From: Sediminicola sp037203765
Lineage (GTDB): Bacteria; Bacteroidota; Bacteroidia; Flavobacteriales; Flavobacteriaceae
Length of the DNA stretch: 64,000 bases
Assembly (NCBI RefSeq): GCF_037203765.1
Contig: NZ_JBBCAS010000002.1
Coordinates: forward strand, 62,001-126,000
Direction: 5' to 3'
Positions within the stretch are counted from its first letter, which is position 1. Every line of letters starts with the position of its first letter. The notes beneath the pieces were generated by a model that saw only the letters and a list, made by a program, of their open reading frames with translations, had not been told where the DNA came from and ran no database searches. Positions 9,135 through 18,735 of the stretch are shown here, piece after piece. The position numbers and the translations under genes were made by a program.

Positions 9135-10553
9135 TTAGACGGTCTCTACTTTTTCCATTAATACCCTTGGATCGGTCACCTTACCGGTTACAGCGGCTGC
9201 AGCGGCTACCAACGGACTTGCCAATAGTGTTCTGGAACCTGGTCCTTGTCTTCCTTCAAAATTTCGGTTAGAGGTACTCACGGCGTATTTCCCTGCAGGA
9301 ACCTTGTCATCGTTCATGGCCAAACATGCCGAGCATCCTGGTTCACGAAGTTCAAATCCGGCTTCGGTCAGGATATCCAATATACCCTCTTCCTTTATGG
9401 CCGATTCTACCTTATGTGATCCCGGAACCAACCAAGCAGTAACATTTGGTGCTTTTTGTCTTCCTTTGACTATAGAGGCAAAGGCCCTGAAATCTTCGAT
9501 CCTACCGTTGGTACAACTGCCCAAAAAGACAAAATCTATAGGTTTTCCTATCATAGATTCCCCTTCCCCAAAAGCCATATACTGCAAGGATTTTTTGTAC
9601 GTGGCAACGCCACCTTCCACCGCTTCAGCATTAGGAATATCTCTGGAAATACCGATGCCCATTCCTGGATTGGTACCATAGGTGATCATCGGTTCAATAT
9701 CGGAACCGTTAAAAGTGACCTCTTTGTCATAAGTTGCCCCCTCATCGGTTTTCAATGTTTTCCAATATGCCATAGCCTTGTCCCAAGCCTCACCTTTGGG
9801 TGTAAACTCACGACCTTTGACATAGGCTATTGTTTTTTCATCAGGGGCGATCATTCCTCCACGGGCTCCCATTTCTATACTAAGATTACAGACGGTCATA
9901 CGGCCCTCCATACTCATGTTCTTAAAGACATCTCCAGCGTATTCAACAAAGTATCCTGTAGCACCGGAGGTGGTCAATTGGGAGATGATATATAGGGCCA
10001 CATCCTTTGGAGTTACCCCAAAATTTAGATCACCTTTTATATTGATACGCATGCTTTTGGGCTTGCTCTGCATTATGCATTGGGTCGCCAATACCATTTC
10101 CACTTCTGATGTTCCGATACCAAAAGCAATGGCACCAAAAGCCCCATGGGTAGAGGTATGTGAATCGCCACAAACTATAGTGGCACCCGGTTGGGTAATT
10201 CCGTATTCCGGACCCACCACGTGAACAATACCGTTTTTCTCATGACCCAAGCCCCAATAACTTATGCCGTGCTCTTTGGAGTTTTCTTCCAAAGCCTTCA
10301 ACTGGTTCGCAGAAAGTGGATCTGCAACAGGCAAGTGTTGGTTGATGGTGGGTGTGTTATGGTCTGCTGTAGCAAAGGTGCGCTCTGGATGTTTTACGCC
10401 GATACCTCTACTTTTTAAACCCAAAAAAGCCACTGGACTTGTAACTTCATGGATCATATGACGGTCAATGAACAATACATCCGGACCATTTTCAATCTTT
10501 CGTACTACATGGGAATCCCATACTTTATCAAATAGCGTTTTTGCTTGGCTCAT
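9135..10553 (-). CDS. leuC: 3-isopropylmalate dehydratase large subunit
   Basis: Aconitase-family [4Fe-4S] subunit of isopropylmalate isomerase, 472 residues. The three cluster cysteines are visible in FLGSCTNGR and in EPGCSACLAMN. GDSHTSTHGAFGA and the FEGRQGPGSRT motif near the C-terminus are family hallmarks. Two ATG codons lie two codons apart (10559 and 10553). The second gives MSQAKTLFDKVWD and is preferred. It is the first gene of the operon, with a TAnnTTTG element just upstream. Confidence 0.96.
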   Translation of the reverse strand: MSQAKTLFDKVWDSHVVRKIENGPDVLFIDRHMIHEVTSPVAFLGLKSRGIGVKHPERTFATADHNTPTINQHLPVADPLSANQLKALEENSKEHGISYWGLGHEKNGIVHVVGPEYGITQPGATIVCGDSHTSTHGAFGAIAFGIGTSEVEMVLATQCIMQSKPKSMRINIKGDLNFGVTPKDVALYIISQLTTSGATGYFVEYAGDVFKNMSMEGRMTVCNLSIEMGARGGMIAPDEKTIAYVKGREFTPKGEAWDKAMAYWKTLKTDEGATYDKEVTFNGSDIEPMITYGTNPGMGIGISRDIPNAEAVEGGVATYKKSLQYMAFGEGESMIGKPIDFVFLGSCTNGRIEDFRAFASIVKGRQKAPNVTAWLVPGSHKVESAIKEEGILDILTEAGFELREPGCSACLAMNDDKVPAGKYAVSTSNRNFEGRQGPGSRTLLASPLVAAAAAVTGKVTDPRVLMEKVETV

Positions 10554-10575
10554 AATCATTGTTAATCTAAGTGGA

Positions 10576-10583
10576 CAAATTTA
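10576..10583 (-). promoter_or_regulatory. Putative -7 element of the leu operon promoter
   Basis: On the minus strand this reads TAAATTTG, matching the Bacteroidota -7 consensus TAnnTTTG, about 20 bases before the leuC start codons. No good -33 TTG is seen at the usual distance, so the call rests on one element. Confidence 0.45.
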
Positions 10584-10751
10584 TTAAAACAAGGATTTTT
10601 GCCATAGAAACAAAATTCCAAATTACGATGTTCAACGAGTAAGTTGTTAAAATTTAGGTGTAGAAAATTAGTTATACTTATATTTGAATTTATCATCCCA
10701 TATGTTTGGTAAGATGGACCAACAGTGCTGTTTTTACTATAATATTTCCCT

Positions 10752-11915
10752 ATGAAAAATATTTCTCTATTAGTTCTAGTCTTATTTTTTTCCGCTTGTG
10801 ATCGAGATTCGATCGAAGATAGGGCAGTCGCCGCTAGTTCTAATATTAAAATTATTGGAAAAGGGTATGATGCCAATGGTAATTTTCTCAGAAACGTATA
10901 TCAATACGATAATCATCGTAACAAATATAATCCCAATGGCTCTATTGACCTTTTTTCCGAACTTGGAATCTCCGAAAGATTATACGCTGGTTATTTTGCT
11001 GATAAGAAAGGTATTACACTAAGGGAATATGTTAGAAACAATGAAAATATATTTCACTACAAAGACTTCAATACCAGTAAATTATTCAAAATTTCGATGC
11101 CTTATATCAATACCTCTCAATGGACTTATTGGCATCATAATGAGGTTATATATTTTTTTTATAAAGAAGATGATACCTACAATGCAACCGATGGGACGGT
11201 TGAGTATAAGATGAAACTTTTGAATTTAAAGACCAACGAAGAATCAACTATTGGCTTTGGGAAGTTTGATGATGGATTCTATGGTGTGAAAACGGCACTG
11301 GTAGGAAATAAAGTTTATCTCCATTGGAACCGATATAGTTATGATGCCAATACCGAAGAATTTTTTATGGCCTTCGATCTGGATAATTTGAAAATAATGG
11401 ATAGGCGATCGGATTTTAAAAAGGACACTTATAATTTGGTTGGAGACGATAAGGGGAATTGTTATCTGTTTGGAAGGGAATTTAACTATAAATACGATTA
11501 CAATTCCCAGTCGATGGAGGAATTGAGTATACAAGGAGAAACCACGTATTTATATAATAGCTATACGGGCTTTACAAATTCCCAGGTCATAATTGATGAC
11601 AAATATTATGCATCCACCATTGGCCCTCAACCAGGAACAGGGGCAATTTATCCCATAATTTATGATTTAAAGACCGGGGAGGTGCAATGGATTGATATTT
11701 TTAATGAAATTACGCAATTTGAAGAAGACGAACATCCATGGCGGCCAATCGTACAGAGCTATAGCTTAGATTATAGAAATAAGGTTTATTTATTGGGCGC
11801 GTCCAATAATCTGGCCGTTCCACACAAGTCACATGGAGTTTTTACAGTTGATTTTGAGGGCAACGTTTTAAGCAAACAGAAAATACCAATAGCGCCTTTT
11901 CAGATAATCAACTAA
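10752..11915 (+). CDS. Uncharacterised lipoprotein
   Basis: Protein of 387 residues with a clear type II signal (LVLVLFFSAC, lipidated Cys16), so anchored in the envelope. The mature part is rich in aromatic residues and short beta-prone repeats such as LYNSYTGF and YDLKTGEVQWID, suggesting a beta-propeller-like fold, but I recognise no family. The nearest -7 match upstream is TATATTTG at 10679-10686, giving a leader of roughly 60 bases. Its last 8 bases overlap the 3' end of convergent recG. It is divergent from the leu operon. Confidence 0.7.
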   Translation: MKNISLLVLVLFFSACDRDSIEDRAVAASSNIKIIGKGYDANGNFLRNVYQYDNHRNKYNPNGSIDLFSELGISERLYAGYFADKKGITLREYVRNNENIFHYKDFNTSKLFKISMPYINTSQWTYWHHNEVIYFFYKEDDTYNATDGTVEYKMKLLNLKTNEESTIGFGKFDDGFYGVKTALVGNKVYLHWNRYSYDANTEEFFMAFDLDNLKIMDRRSDFKKDTYNLVGDDKGNCYLFGREFNYKYDYNSQSMEELSIQGETTYLYNSYTGFTNSQVIIDDKYYASTIGPQPGTGAIYPIIYDLKTGEVQWIDIFNEITQFEEDEHPWRPIVQSYSLDYRNKVYLLGASNNLAVPHKSHGVFTVDFEGNVLSKQKIPIAPFQIIN

Positions 11916-14013
11916 TGTAATTCCAAATATTCTTGTGCTTTATGAGCTGTGCATAGGTATACCGTATCACATGGTTTTCATCCTTTTGGAGGGAAGGGTC
12001 TTCTTTTAGTAATTGCAGGACGTGGTATCTGGCTGCCTTTAGAATATCATTGTCTATTACAATGTCCGCAATCTTTAAATTCAGTACCCCACTTTGTTGG
12101 GTGCCCATTAAATCTCCTGGCCCCCTAAGTTTAAGATCCACTTCTGCGATTTCAAATCCGTCATTGGTACTTACCATGGTCTCCAATCTGGTCTTTGCCT
12201 CTGCCGATAGCTTATGGCCCGTCATCAGGATGCAAAAACTCTGGTCCGCACCACGCCCAACCCTGCCTCTCAATTGGTGTAATTGCGATAATCCAAAGCG
12301 CTCTGCACTTTCAATGATCATCACGGAGGCATTGGGAACATTCACGCCCACCTCAATTACCGTGGTGGCCACCATGATCTGGGTTTTTCCGGCAACAAAG
12401 CGTTCCATTTCGTAATCTTTGTCCTCTGCTTTAAGCTGCCCGTGAACAATCGAAATTTGATAGTCGGGCAGGGGGAAGTCCCTCGAAATGCTGGCATATC
12501 CATCCATGAGGTCCTTGTAGTCCAAGGCTTCAGATTCCTGTATCAAAGGATAAACAATATAGACTTGTCTGCCTTTCTTGATTTCTTCCCTGATAAAAGC
12601 AAAGACTTTTAACCTATTGGCGTCATACCGATGCACCGTTTTTATGGGTTTCCTTCCTGGAGGAAGTTCATCGATCACAGAAATATCCAGATCCCCATAA
12701 AGGCTCATGGCCAAGGTTCTGGGAATAGGTGTGGCGGTCATGACCAGGATATGGGGAGGCATTTCGTTTTTATGCCATAATTTGGACCGTTGGGCTACCC
12801 CAAAACGGTGTTGCTCATCAATAATGGCTAGACCCAAATTTTTAAACTGCACCTTATCTTCCAGCAGTGCATGGGTCCCGACCAAAATATGTAGTTCCCC
12901 GCTTTCCAATTGCTCATGGATTACCTTTCGGGCCGACTTTTTTACAGAACCTGTCAATAGGGCTATCTCAATTCCTACTCCTTTCAACAGTTCTTTGATA
13001 CCATTGAAATGTTGATTGGCCAAGATTTCGGTAGGGGCCATCAGGCAAGCCTGAAATCCATTGTCAATGGCCAGCAACATGGTCATTAGGGCCACAATGG
13101 TTTTTCCCGAGCCAACATCGCCCTGTAACAAGCGGTTCATTTGGGCATTGCTGCCCAGATCGGTCCTGATTTCCTTGATGACCCTTTTTTGGGCATTGGT
13201 AAGCTCAAAAGGGAGGTGGTTGTTGTAAAATTCATTGAATATGGTGCCCACCTTGTCAAAATTATAGCCTTTGATCTTCTGTTTTCGAAGTAGTTTTTTA
13301 GAAATCAACTGAAGTTGCACATAAAAGAGTTCCTCAAACTTCAAGCGGAATTGGGCTTTGGCCAACAGTTCCGTGCTCTTTGGGAAATGTATGTTGAACA
13401 TGGCCTTACTCTTGGGTAACAGGTGCAACTCCTTAAGCAATGGTTCGGATAAGGTTTCCCTGAAATGCCCCTTGGTTTCTATAAACAATTGCTGCATCAG
13501 CTTATTGATGACCTTATTGGAAATGCCTTTGTTGCTCAGTTTCTCCGTGGAGGGATAAATGGGCTGCATGGCAATCTGAATTCCTTTTTCATGATCCGAT
13601 TGTAGTTCCATGTCAGGATGGGGCATGGAAAAGGTGCCGTTAAAAAAATTGGTCCTTCCAAAGACCACATAAGGTATGTTCAGCTTAATATTTTCGCGTA
13701 TCCACTTTTGTCCTCGGAACCATACAAGTTCCATTTGTCCGGTTTCATCAACAAAAGTCGCTACCAGGCGTTTTCCTTTTTTCTGTTCCACGGATTTTAA
13801 ATGGACAATCTTTCCCACGACCTGCACATCGGCACTGTTCCGTTGCAATTCGTTAATCTTATAATACTGGGTTTTGTCTATATACCTGTTGGGAAACAGG
13901 TTGATGAGATCTTGGTAGGTATGTATTCCCAACTCCGATTGGAGTGTTTCGGCCCTATTTGGACCCACTCCTTTAAGGTAAACGATAGGTGTTTGAAGGG
14001 AAATGGAATTCAT
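11908..14013 (-). CDS. recG: ATP-dependent DNA helicase RecG
   Basis: Cytosolic superfamily 2 branch-migration helicase of 701 residues that remodels stalled replication forks and Holliday junctions. An N-terminal wedge/OB domain (about 1-250, opening with the ylKGVGP motif) is followed by the helicase core: Walker A GDVGSGKT, the RecG-specific DEQHRFGV motif II, TATPIPRT motif III, and motif VI QLRGRVGRG. Length is normal. The gene stands alone on the minus strand and overlaps the preceding convergent lipoprotein gene by 8 bases. Confidence 0.97.
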   Translation of the reverse strand: MNSISLQTPIVYLKGVGPNRAETLQSELGIHTYQDLINLFPNRYIDKTQYYKINELQRNSADVQVVGKIVHLKSVEQKKGKRLVATFVDETGQMELVWFRGQKWIRENIKLNIPYVVFGRTNFFNGTFSMPHPDMELQSDHEKGIQIAMQPIYPSTEKLSNKGISNKVINKLMQQLFIETKGHFRETLSEPLLKELHLLPKSKAMFNIHFPKSTELLAKAQFRLKFEELFYVQLQLISKKLLRKQKIKGYNFDKVGTIFNEFYNNHLPFELTNAQKRVIKEIRTDLGSNAQMNRLLQGDVGSGKTIVALMTMLLAIDNGFQACLMAPTEILANQHFNGIKELLKGVGIEIALLTGSVKKSARKVIHEQLESGELHILVGTHALLEDKVQFKNLGLAIIDEQHRFGVAQRSKLWHKNEMPPHILVMTATPIPRTLAMSLYGDLDISVIDELPPGRKPIKTVHRYDANRLKVFAFIREEIKKGRQVYIVYPLIQESEALDYKDLMDGYASISRDFPLPDYQISIVHGQLKAEDKDYEMERFVAGKTQIMVATTVIEVGVNVPNASVMIIESAERFGLSQLHQLRGRVGRGADQSFCILMTGHKLSAEAKTRLETMVSTNDGFEIAEVDLKLRGPGDLMGTQQSGVLNLKIADIVIDNDILKAARYHVLQLLKEDPSLQKDENHVIRYTYAQLIKHKNIWNYIS

Positions 14014-14095
14014 GCGTCTAAAATAGTGGATACTCCATACACCTGCAACAAACCAAATTTCTTATTTTGGTACAGGTTTTGACAATGAGCCTTTT

Positions 14096-16174
14096 ATGCA
14101 GAAACTTTTTTTTAGTATTCTTCTTTGCTTCTTCCAGATCTCCTTCGCCCAGCGACAAGATAAGGTAGATTTCACCCACGCCCATGTTTCCCTGTCCATT
14201 GATCCTACTTTAAAACAGCTTGAAGGGACCGTGGTCTATACCTTTGAAACACTGGAAAAGGTATCGTCTTTTTTTTTGGATGCCAAGGACATGGATTTTT
14301 CCAAAGTCGTTTTGAATGATAAAAATGTGAGATTCACTAACGATGGAAGTAAAATCACAATACTCAAAAAACTCGGAAAAAATAGTACCAACACATTGAT
14401 GCTGTCCTACAGGGTGAAGCCAAAACAAGCGGTCTATTTTATAGGATGGGACCAAAATGAAAACAATCCGCAGGTATGGACCCAAGGGCAGGGTAAATAT
14501 ACGAGTCATTGGCTACCTAGTTTTGATGACATGACAGAGAAGGTAGAATTTGATCTGCAGATAACCTTTGATAAACAGTATCAAGTCATGGCCAATGGAA
14601 AACTCAAAAGCACGGCAATATCGCAAGGGTCAAAAACATGGAGTTATGATATGGACGCCCCTATGAGCAGCTACCTGGTGGTTTTCGCCATTGGCAAATA
14701 CCAAATGCAAGAAGAGGAATCTAGTTCTGGAATTCCCTTGCAGATGTACTATTATCCCGCGGACAGTCTTCTGTATGAACCGACCTACAGGGACAGCGGG
14801 AAAATTTTTGATTTTCTGGAAGCCGAAATAGGTGTTCCCTATCCATGGCAGAATTATAAACAAATGCCTGTAAGGGACTTTCTTTATGCGGGAATGGAAA
14901 ATACGGGGACCACTATTTTTTCAGATGCCTACATGGTAGATTCCATAGCTTTTGTGGATAAGAACTATGTGAATATCAATGCCCATGAATTGGCGCACCA
15001 ATGGTTTGGGAACCTTGTAACCGAGGAGGATGCTTCCCATCATTGGCTTCAGGAAGGATTTGCCACCTATTATGCGTATCTGGCGGAAAAACAAATTTTT
15101 GGGGATGATCATTTTTATTGGAAGTTGTTCAAAACGGCCAAACTTATACATGAACTCTCCAGTGAAAGCAGTGGGGAGGCATTGGACAATCCCAAAGCCT
15201 CAAGTCTTACATTTTATGAAAAAGGAGCTTGGGCGTTGTTTATTTTGCAAGAGCTGATGGGGGAGGAGGCCTACAAAAAAGGTATCATGGATTACCTCGA
15301 GAATTATAAATTTCAAAATGTGACCCTTCCAAAATTTATCGGATCTATGGAAGGTACCAGTGGAATGGATCTTTCCAAATATGAGAACGAATGGCTCAGA
15401 AGTACAGATTTTCATTTTGATATGGCTATGGAGAAATTAAAGGAACATTCGTCGTCCATTATGGAATTTTATGAGTTGGAGCGAGAATTGATGACCACCA
15501 AAGGTCATACAGAAGAGATCATTTCCAGGTATTGGAACGGAACTCAGTCAGATTTTCTCAAAATAGCCATAATTGAAAATTACCATTCCTCCCTTTCCGA
15601 AGCCTTTTCAAAACAAATCCTGAATGAGGGAAGTTTAAAGGTTAGGCAGGCTATGGCGGTAAATATTCCTAAAATACCACTGTCATTAAAATCGGATTTC
15701 GAAGCCCTTTTAAATGATGACAGTTATGTGACCTTAGAGAACGCCCTTTACAAATTATGGGTCTATTTTCCGGAAGATAGGGCGGTGTATTTGGATAAAA
15801 CCAGTGGTTGCATAGGGCTGCCCAATAAAAACATTCGATTGTTGTGGCTGACGTTAGCCTTGATCACCAAAGATTACCAGCCAGAAAATAAATCCATTTT
15901 TTATACCGAACTAAGCGGATATACGGCAACCAATTTCCCCATGGAGGTACGCCAAAGTGCATTTCAATATCTTGCCGATACCGTAGGTTTGTCTGACCAG
16001 AATCTTATGGATTTGTTGAATGCCTGTTTCCACCATTCGTGGCAATTTAAAAAGTTTGCCAGGGATTTATTGGATCAATTGATAGCACGTGATGATTACA
16101 AAAAGCGCATCAATGGTCTAAAGGGAAAACTAAATCAGGAACAATTGCGTTATATAAACAACAAAACAACCTAG
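14096..16174 (+). CDS. Exported M1-family metalloaminopeptidase
   Basis: Zinc aminopeptidase of 692 residues with an N-terminal signal sequence (LFFSILLCFFQISFAQ). The catalytic motif HELAH (His297, Glu298, His301) is followed 19 residues later by the third ligand Glu320 in LQEGFA. AGMENTG upstream is the exopeptidase GAMEN loop. A beta-sandwich N-domain occupies about 25-210 and a helical C-domain about 430-692. It probably trims peptides in the periplasm or outside the cell. It is first in a rightward operon with two patatin genes, the next starting 1 base after its stop. Confidence 0.92.
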   Translation: MQKLFFSILLCFFQISFAQRQDKVDFTHAHVSLSIDPTLKQLEGTVVYTFETLEKVSSFFLDAKDMDFSKVVLNDKNVRFTNDGSKITILKKLGKNSTNTLMLSYRVKPKQAVYFIGWDQNENNPQVWTQGQGKYTSHWLPSFDDMTEKVEFDLQITFDKQYQVMANGKLKSTAISQGSKTWSYDMDAPMSSYLVVFAIGKYQMQEEESSSGIPLQMYYYPADSLLYEPTYRDSGKIFDFLEAEIGVPYPWQNYKQMPVRDFLYAGMENTGTTIFSDAYMVDSIAFVDKNYVNINAHELAHQWFGNLVTEEDASHHWLQEGFATYYAYLAEKQIFGDDHFYWKLFKTAKLIHELSSESSGEALDNPKASSLTFYEKGAWALFILQELMGEEAYKKGIMDYLENYKFQNVTLPKFIGSMEGTSGMDLSKYENEWLRSTDFHFDMAMEKLKEHSSSIMEFYELERELMTTKGHTEEIISRYWNGTQSDFLKIAIIENYHSSLSEAFSKQILNEGSLKVRQAMAVNIPKIPLSLKSDFEALLNDDSYVTLENALYKLWVYFPEDRAVYLDKTSGCIGLPNKNIRLLWLTLALITKDYQPENKSIFYTELSGYTATNFPMEVRQSAFQYLADTVGLSDQNLMDLLNACFHHSWQFKKFARDLLDQLIARDDYKKRINGLKGKLNQEQLRYINNKTT

Positions 16175-16175
16175 T

Positions 16176-17081
16176 ATGAGGGCAATGGTAATTTCTGGCG
16201 GTGGAAGTAAGGGAGCTTTTGCGGGTGGTGTTGCCCAATACCTTATGCAAGAGCAAAAACACAATTACGATCTCTTTTTGGGGACCTCTACAGGAAGTTT
16301 GCTCATTTCTCATCTGGCACTTCAAAAGATTGAAAAAATAAAGGAGGTTTATACCAACGTTAGCCAGGATAACATTTTTAGTAATTGTCCCTTTGTCATC
16401 AAGAAAAAGTACGGCATTGAGAACATTGGAATCAACCATGTCAATGTTATGAAGAACTTTTTTAAGGGCAGTAAGACCTTTGGAGAAAGTCACCATCTTT
16501 TGGACCTGATACGAAACACCATTACGGTTCAAGAGTTTGAAGCCCTGCAGGGCGGTCCGAAGGATATTGTTATCACGGTGTCCAACCTGTCGCTCAATCA
16601 GGTAGAATATAAGTCCATCAAGGATTTTACATACGATGAATTTTGTGAATGGATATGGATTTCGTGTAATTATACGCCATTTATGACCTTGGTAAAAAAG
16701 AATGGGTGCGAGTATGCCGATGGAGGTTTGGGAAGTATGGTGCCCATAGAAGAGGCCATTAAACGGGGCGCTACCGTTGTAGATGCCATCATACTACAAA
16801 CGGAGATTACCCATTTAAACAGAATGCCTTCCAAGAACGTATTTTCATTGCTTACGAGTATGTTTGCATTTATGTTGGATCGTATCGAGCATCAGAACAT
16901 TCGTATAGGAAAGTACGTGGCGAAACATAACGATGCTATTATCAATTTTTATTATACACCTACCGTGCTTACCACCAATTCCTTGATCTTTAATAAGGAA
17001 AGGATGACTGCCTGGTGGGAAAGCGGGTACAACTTTGCAAAACACAAGAATTCAGAATTAAATCCGATAGAACCTCAATGA
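16176..17081 (+). CDS. Patatin-like phospholipase (copy 1)
   Basis: Patatin-family lipid acyl hydrolase of 301 residues. The oxyanion loop SGGGSKGAFAGG, the nucleophile Ser38 in GTSTG and the catalytic Asp182 in ADGG are all present, so the Ser-Asp dyad is intact. No signal peptide is seen. The protein is probably cytosolic or peripheral on the inner membrane and should act on phospholipid or lysophospholipid esters. Its ATG follows the M1 peptidase stop by one base, and its own TGA overlaps the ATG of the second patatin, implying translational coupling. Confidence 0.9.
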   Translation: MRAMVISGGGSKGAFAGGVAQYLMQEQKHNYDLFLGTSTGSLLISHLALQKIEKIKEVYTNVSQDNIFSNCPFVIKKKYGIENIGINHVNVMKNFFKGSKTFGESHHLLDLIRNTITVQEFEALQGGPKDIVITVSNLSLNQVEYKSIKDFTYDEFCEWIWISCNYTPFMTLVKKNGCEYADGGLGSMVPIEEAIKRGATVVDAIILQTEITHLNRMPSKNVFSLLTSMFAFMLDRIEHQNIRIGKYVAKHNDAIINFYYTPTVLTTNSLIFNKERMTAWWESGYNFAKHKNSELNPIEPQ

Positions 17082-17977
17082 GAGCATTAGTAATAAGCGG
17101 TGGAGGAAGCAAAGGGGCCTTTGCTGGCGGAGTGGCACAATATCTTATGGAGGTTGAAAAACGACAGTACGATATTTTTGTGGGCACCTCTACCGGAGGT
17201 CTTTTGATACCACATTTGGCTACGAACAACGTGGGAAAATTGTATGATATCTATACGAATGTAAATTCACTTTCCATTTTTAGTTTAAATCCGTTTATCG
17301 TACGCAAAAAGGGAGACAGGAAATATGTGTCCATCAACTTTTTTACGACATTTCTTCAATTCATCAAAGGTAAAAGGACCTTTGGGGAAAGTAAGGCCCT
17401 AAAAAGGACCATAAAGAGAAACTTTACGTTTGAGGAGTACAAGTTTATTTTAAAAACCCATAAGGATGTGGTGGTCACCGTATCCAATCTTTCCAAAAAT
17501 AGGGTAGAATATAAGTCGATCAGGGATTTTTCCTATGAGGAATTTTGTGAATGGATTTGGATATCCTGTAATTATATTCCCTTTATGTCCCTTGCCAAAA
17601 AAGATGGTTTTGAATATGGCGATGGGGGATTGGGTTGTGTTGTGCCCATTCAGGAGGCAATCCGACGGGGAGCCAAGGTGGTGGATGCCGTAATTTTGGA
17701 ATCGGAGAAAATGGAACACAATAAGGTGTTGGGCAAAAACCCCTTTTCCTTAATGTTGAGTATCTATGGCTTTGTGCTGGACCAAATAGAATTTCACGAT
17801 ATTTCCGAAGGGATACTTGCCGCCAAGCATAATGGGGTAGAGCTGAACCTTTACTATACCCCCACAAAGCTTACCGAAAATTCCTTGGTCTTCAACAAAA
17901 AGTTGATGAAACAGTGGTGGTTGCAGGGCTTTGAATATGCCCAAAATAAGGCTTATGATGCCAATAGGGATAAGTAA
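17078..17977 (+). CDS. Patatin-like phospholipase (copy 2)
   Basis: Paralogue of the preceding gene, 299 residues, with the same dyad at identical positions (Ser38 in GTSTG, Asp182 in GDGG). The two align end to end without large gaps and share long blocks such as EFCEWIWISCNY, indicating tandem duplication. The ATG at 17078 overlaps the upstream TGA (ATGA). The frame extends 21 codons upstream, but MRALVISGGGSKG matches copy 1, so this start is used. Divergence is greatest in 50-130, a likely lid or specificity region. It ends 3 bases before the convergent neighbour. Confidence 0.9.
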   Translation: MRALVISGGGSKGAFAGGVAQYLMEVEKRQYDIFVGTSTGGLLIPHLATNNVGKLYDIYTNVNSLSIFSLNPFIVRKKGDRKYVSINFFTTFLQFIKGKRTFGESKALKRTIKRNFTFEEYKFILKTHKDVVVTVSNLSKNRVEYKSIRDFSYEEFCEWIWISCNYIPFMSLAKKDGFEYGDGGLGCVVPIQEAIRRGAKVVDAVILESEKMEHNKVLGKNPFSLMLSIYGFVLDQIEFHDISEGILAAKHNGVELNLYYTPTKLTENSLVFNKKLMKQWWLQGFEYAQNKAYDANRDK

Positions 17978-17980
17978 TCC

Positions 17981-18499
17981 CTACCAGAGTTCGCTTATTT
18001 CCTTTTTTACGTATGCCAGAGCAGTAGCTGATGGTGACTGCTTGTCCATGGTCTCGTTCAGGATATCCTCCCTAAGCTTGTCCGCAGTTTCCGCTTGGCT
18101 CATCGCAGCGCTTCTGATGGCCTTGATGGTTGCATTTTTGGACGCTTTTATCACGCTCCAACACTCGTCGGTAAGGTAGATTTGTTGGGATAGGTTATGC
18201 TCAAATTCGTTTTCTATATTCTTGATCAATAGATTTTCGTAATCCATTTTGTTCGCGGATAGCGGCTTTACCCTAACCACCAGGCTTGGGATGGAAATAC
18301 GTTCCAAAAATAGGGCCATGCGCTCATAGGCCTGTAAACGGATGGGTAATGTGTTTTTTTGGGAATCCTTGTGCAACAAATACCGTCTGCGGCCTTCCTC
18401 ATTTTTTGTATGCAATCTAAAAAAGTAAAATGCAACGGCCCCAGTAACTACTGCAGGCAATAAATAGGCAAACATCTGATAAATTTGGTCTCCGGTCAT
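17981..18499 (-). CDS. Membrane-anchored protein of unknown function
   Basis: Protein of 172 residues. One hydrophobic segment near residues 8-28 (FAYLLPAVVTGAVAFYFF) is followed by a basic stretch and a largely helical, charged cytosolic domain with a likely coiled coil around 90-160. The orientation looks N-out/C-in by the positive-inside rule. I do not recognise the family. Its shape is that of a small conserved flavobacterial membrane protein. It is convergent with the second patatin, 3 bases apart. The 236 bases upstream contain no other gene. Confidence 0.7.
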   Translation of the reverse strand: MTGDQIYQMFAYLLPAVVTGAVAFYFFRLHTKNEEGRRRYLLHKDSQKNTLPIRLQAYERMALFLERISIPSLVVRVKPLSANKMDYENLLIKNIENEFEHNLSQQIYLTDECWSVIKASKNATIKAIRSAAMSQAETADKLREDILNETMDKQSPSATALAYVKKEISELW

Positions 18500-18735
18500 A
18501 GTTGGTTATTTTGGCCCGATACAATCGGGAAATTTTAGTTTCAGTTAAAGAACGGCGTATTATCCGAATTAGTATATCACTTTCTCTTTTTGAGCAGGTG
18601 AATATTAAGCAAAATTTTACGATCACATTACCCAATATTTTCACCCATGTTTGGTATGGATGCCAATAAGGTAGGCTATAAAACATTGATGAAACCCAGC
18701 AGTAGTTCAACTTTTACTTTAAGGCTGCCAAAGTA

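Noticed and set aside
10562..10876. Minus-strand frame of 104 codons between leuC and the lipoprotein gene
   Set aside because: It runs antisense into the lipoprotein signal sequence and covers the divergent promoter region.
18417..18710. Minus-strand frame of 97 codons upstream of the anchored protein at 17981-18499
   Set aside because: It overlaps that gene in another frame, has no domain, and its aromatic/cysteine-rich composition is unlike neighbouring proteins.
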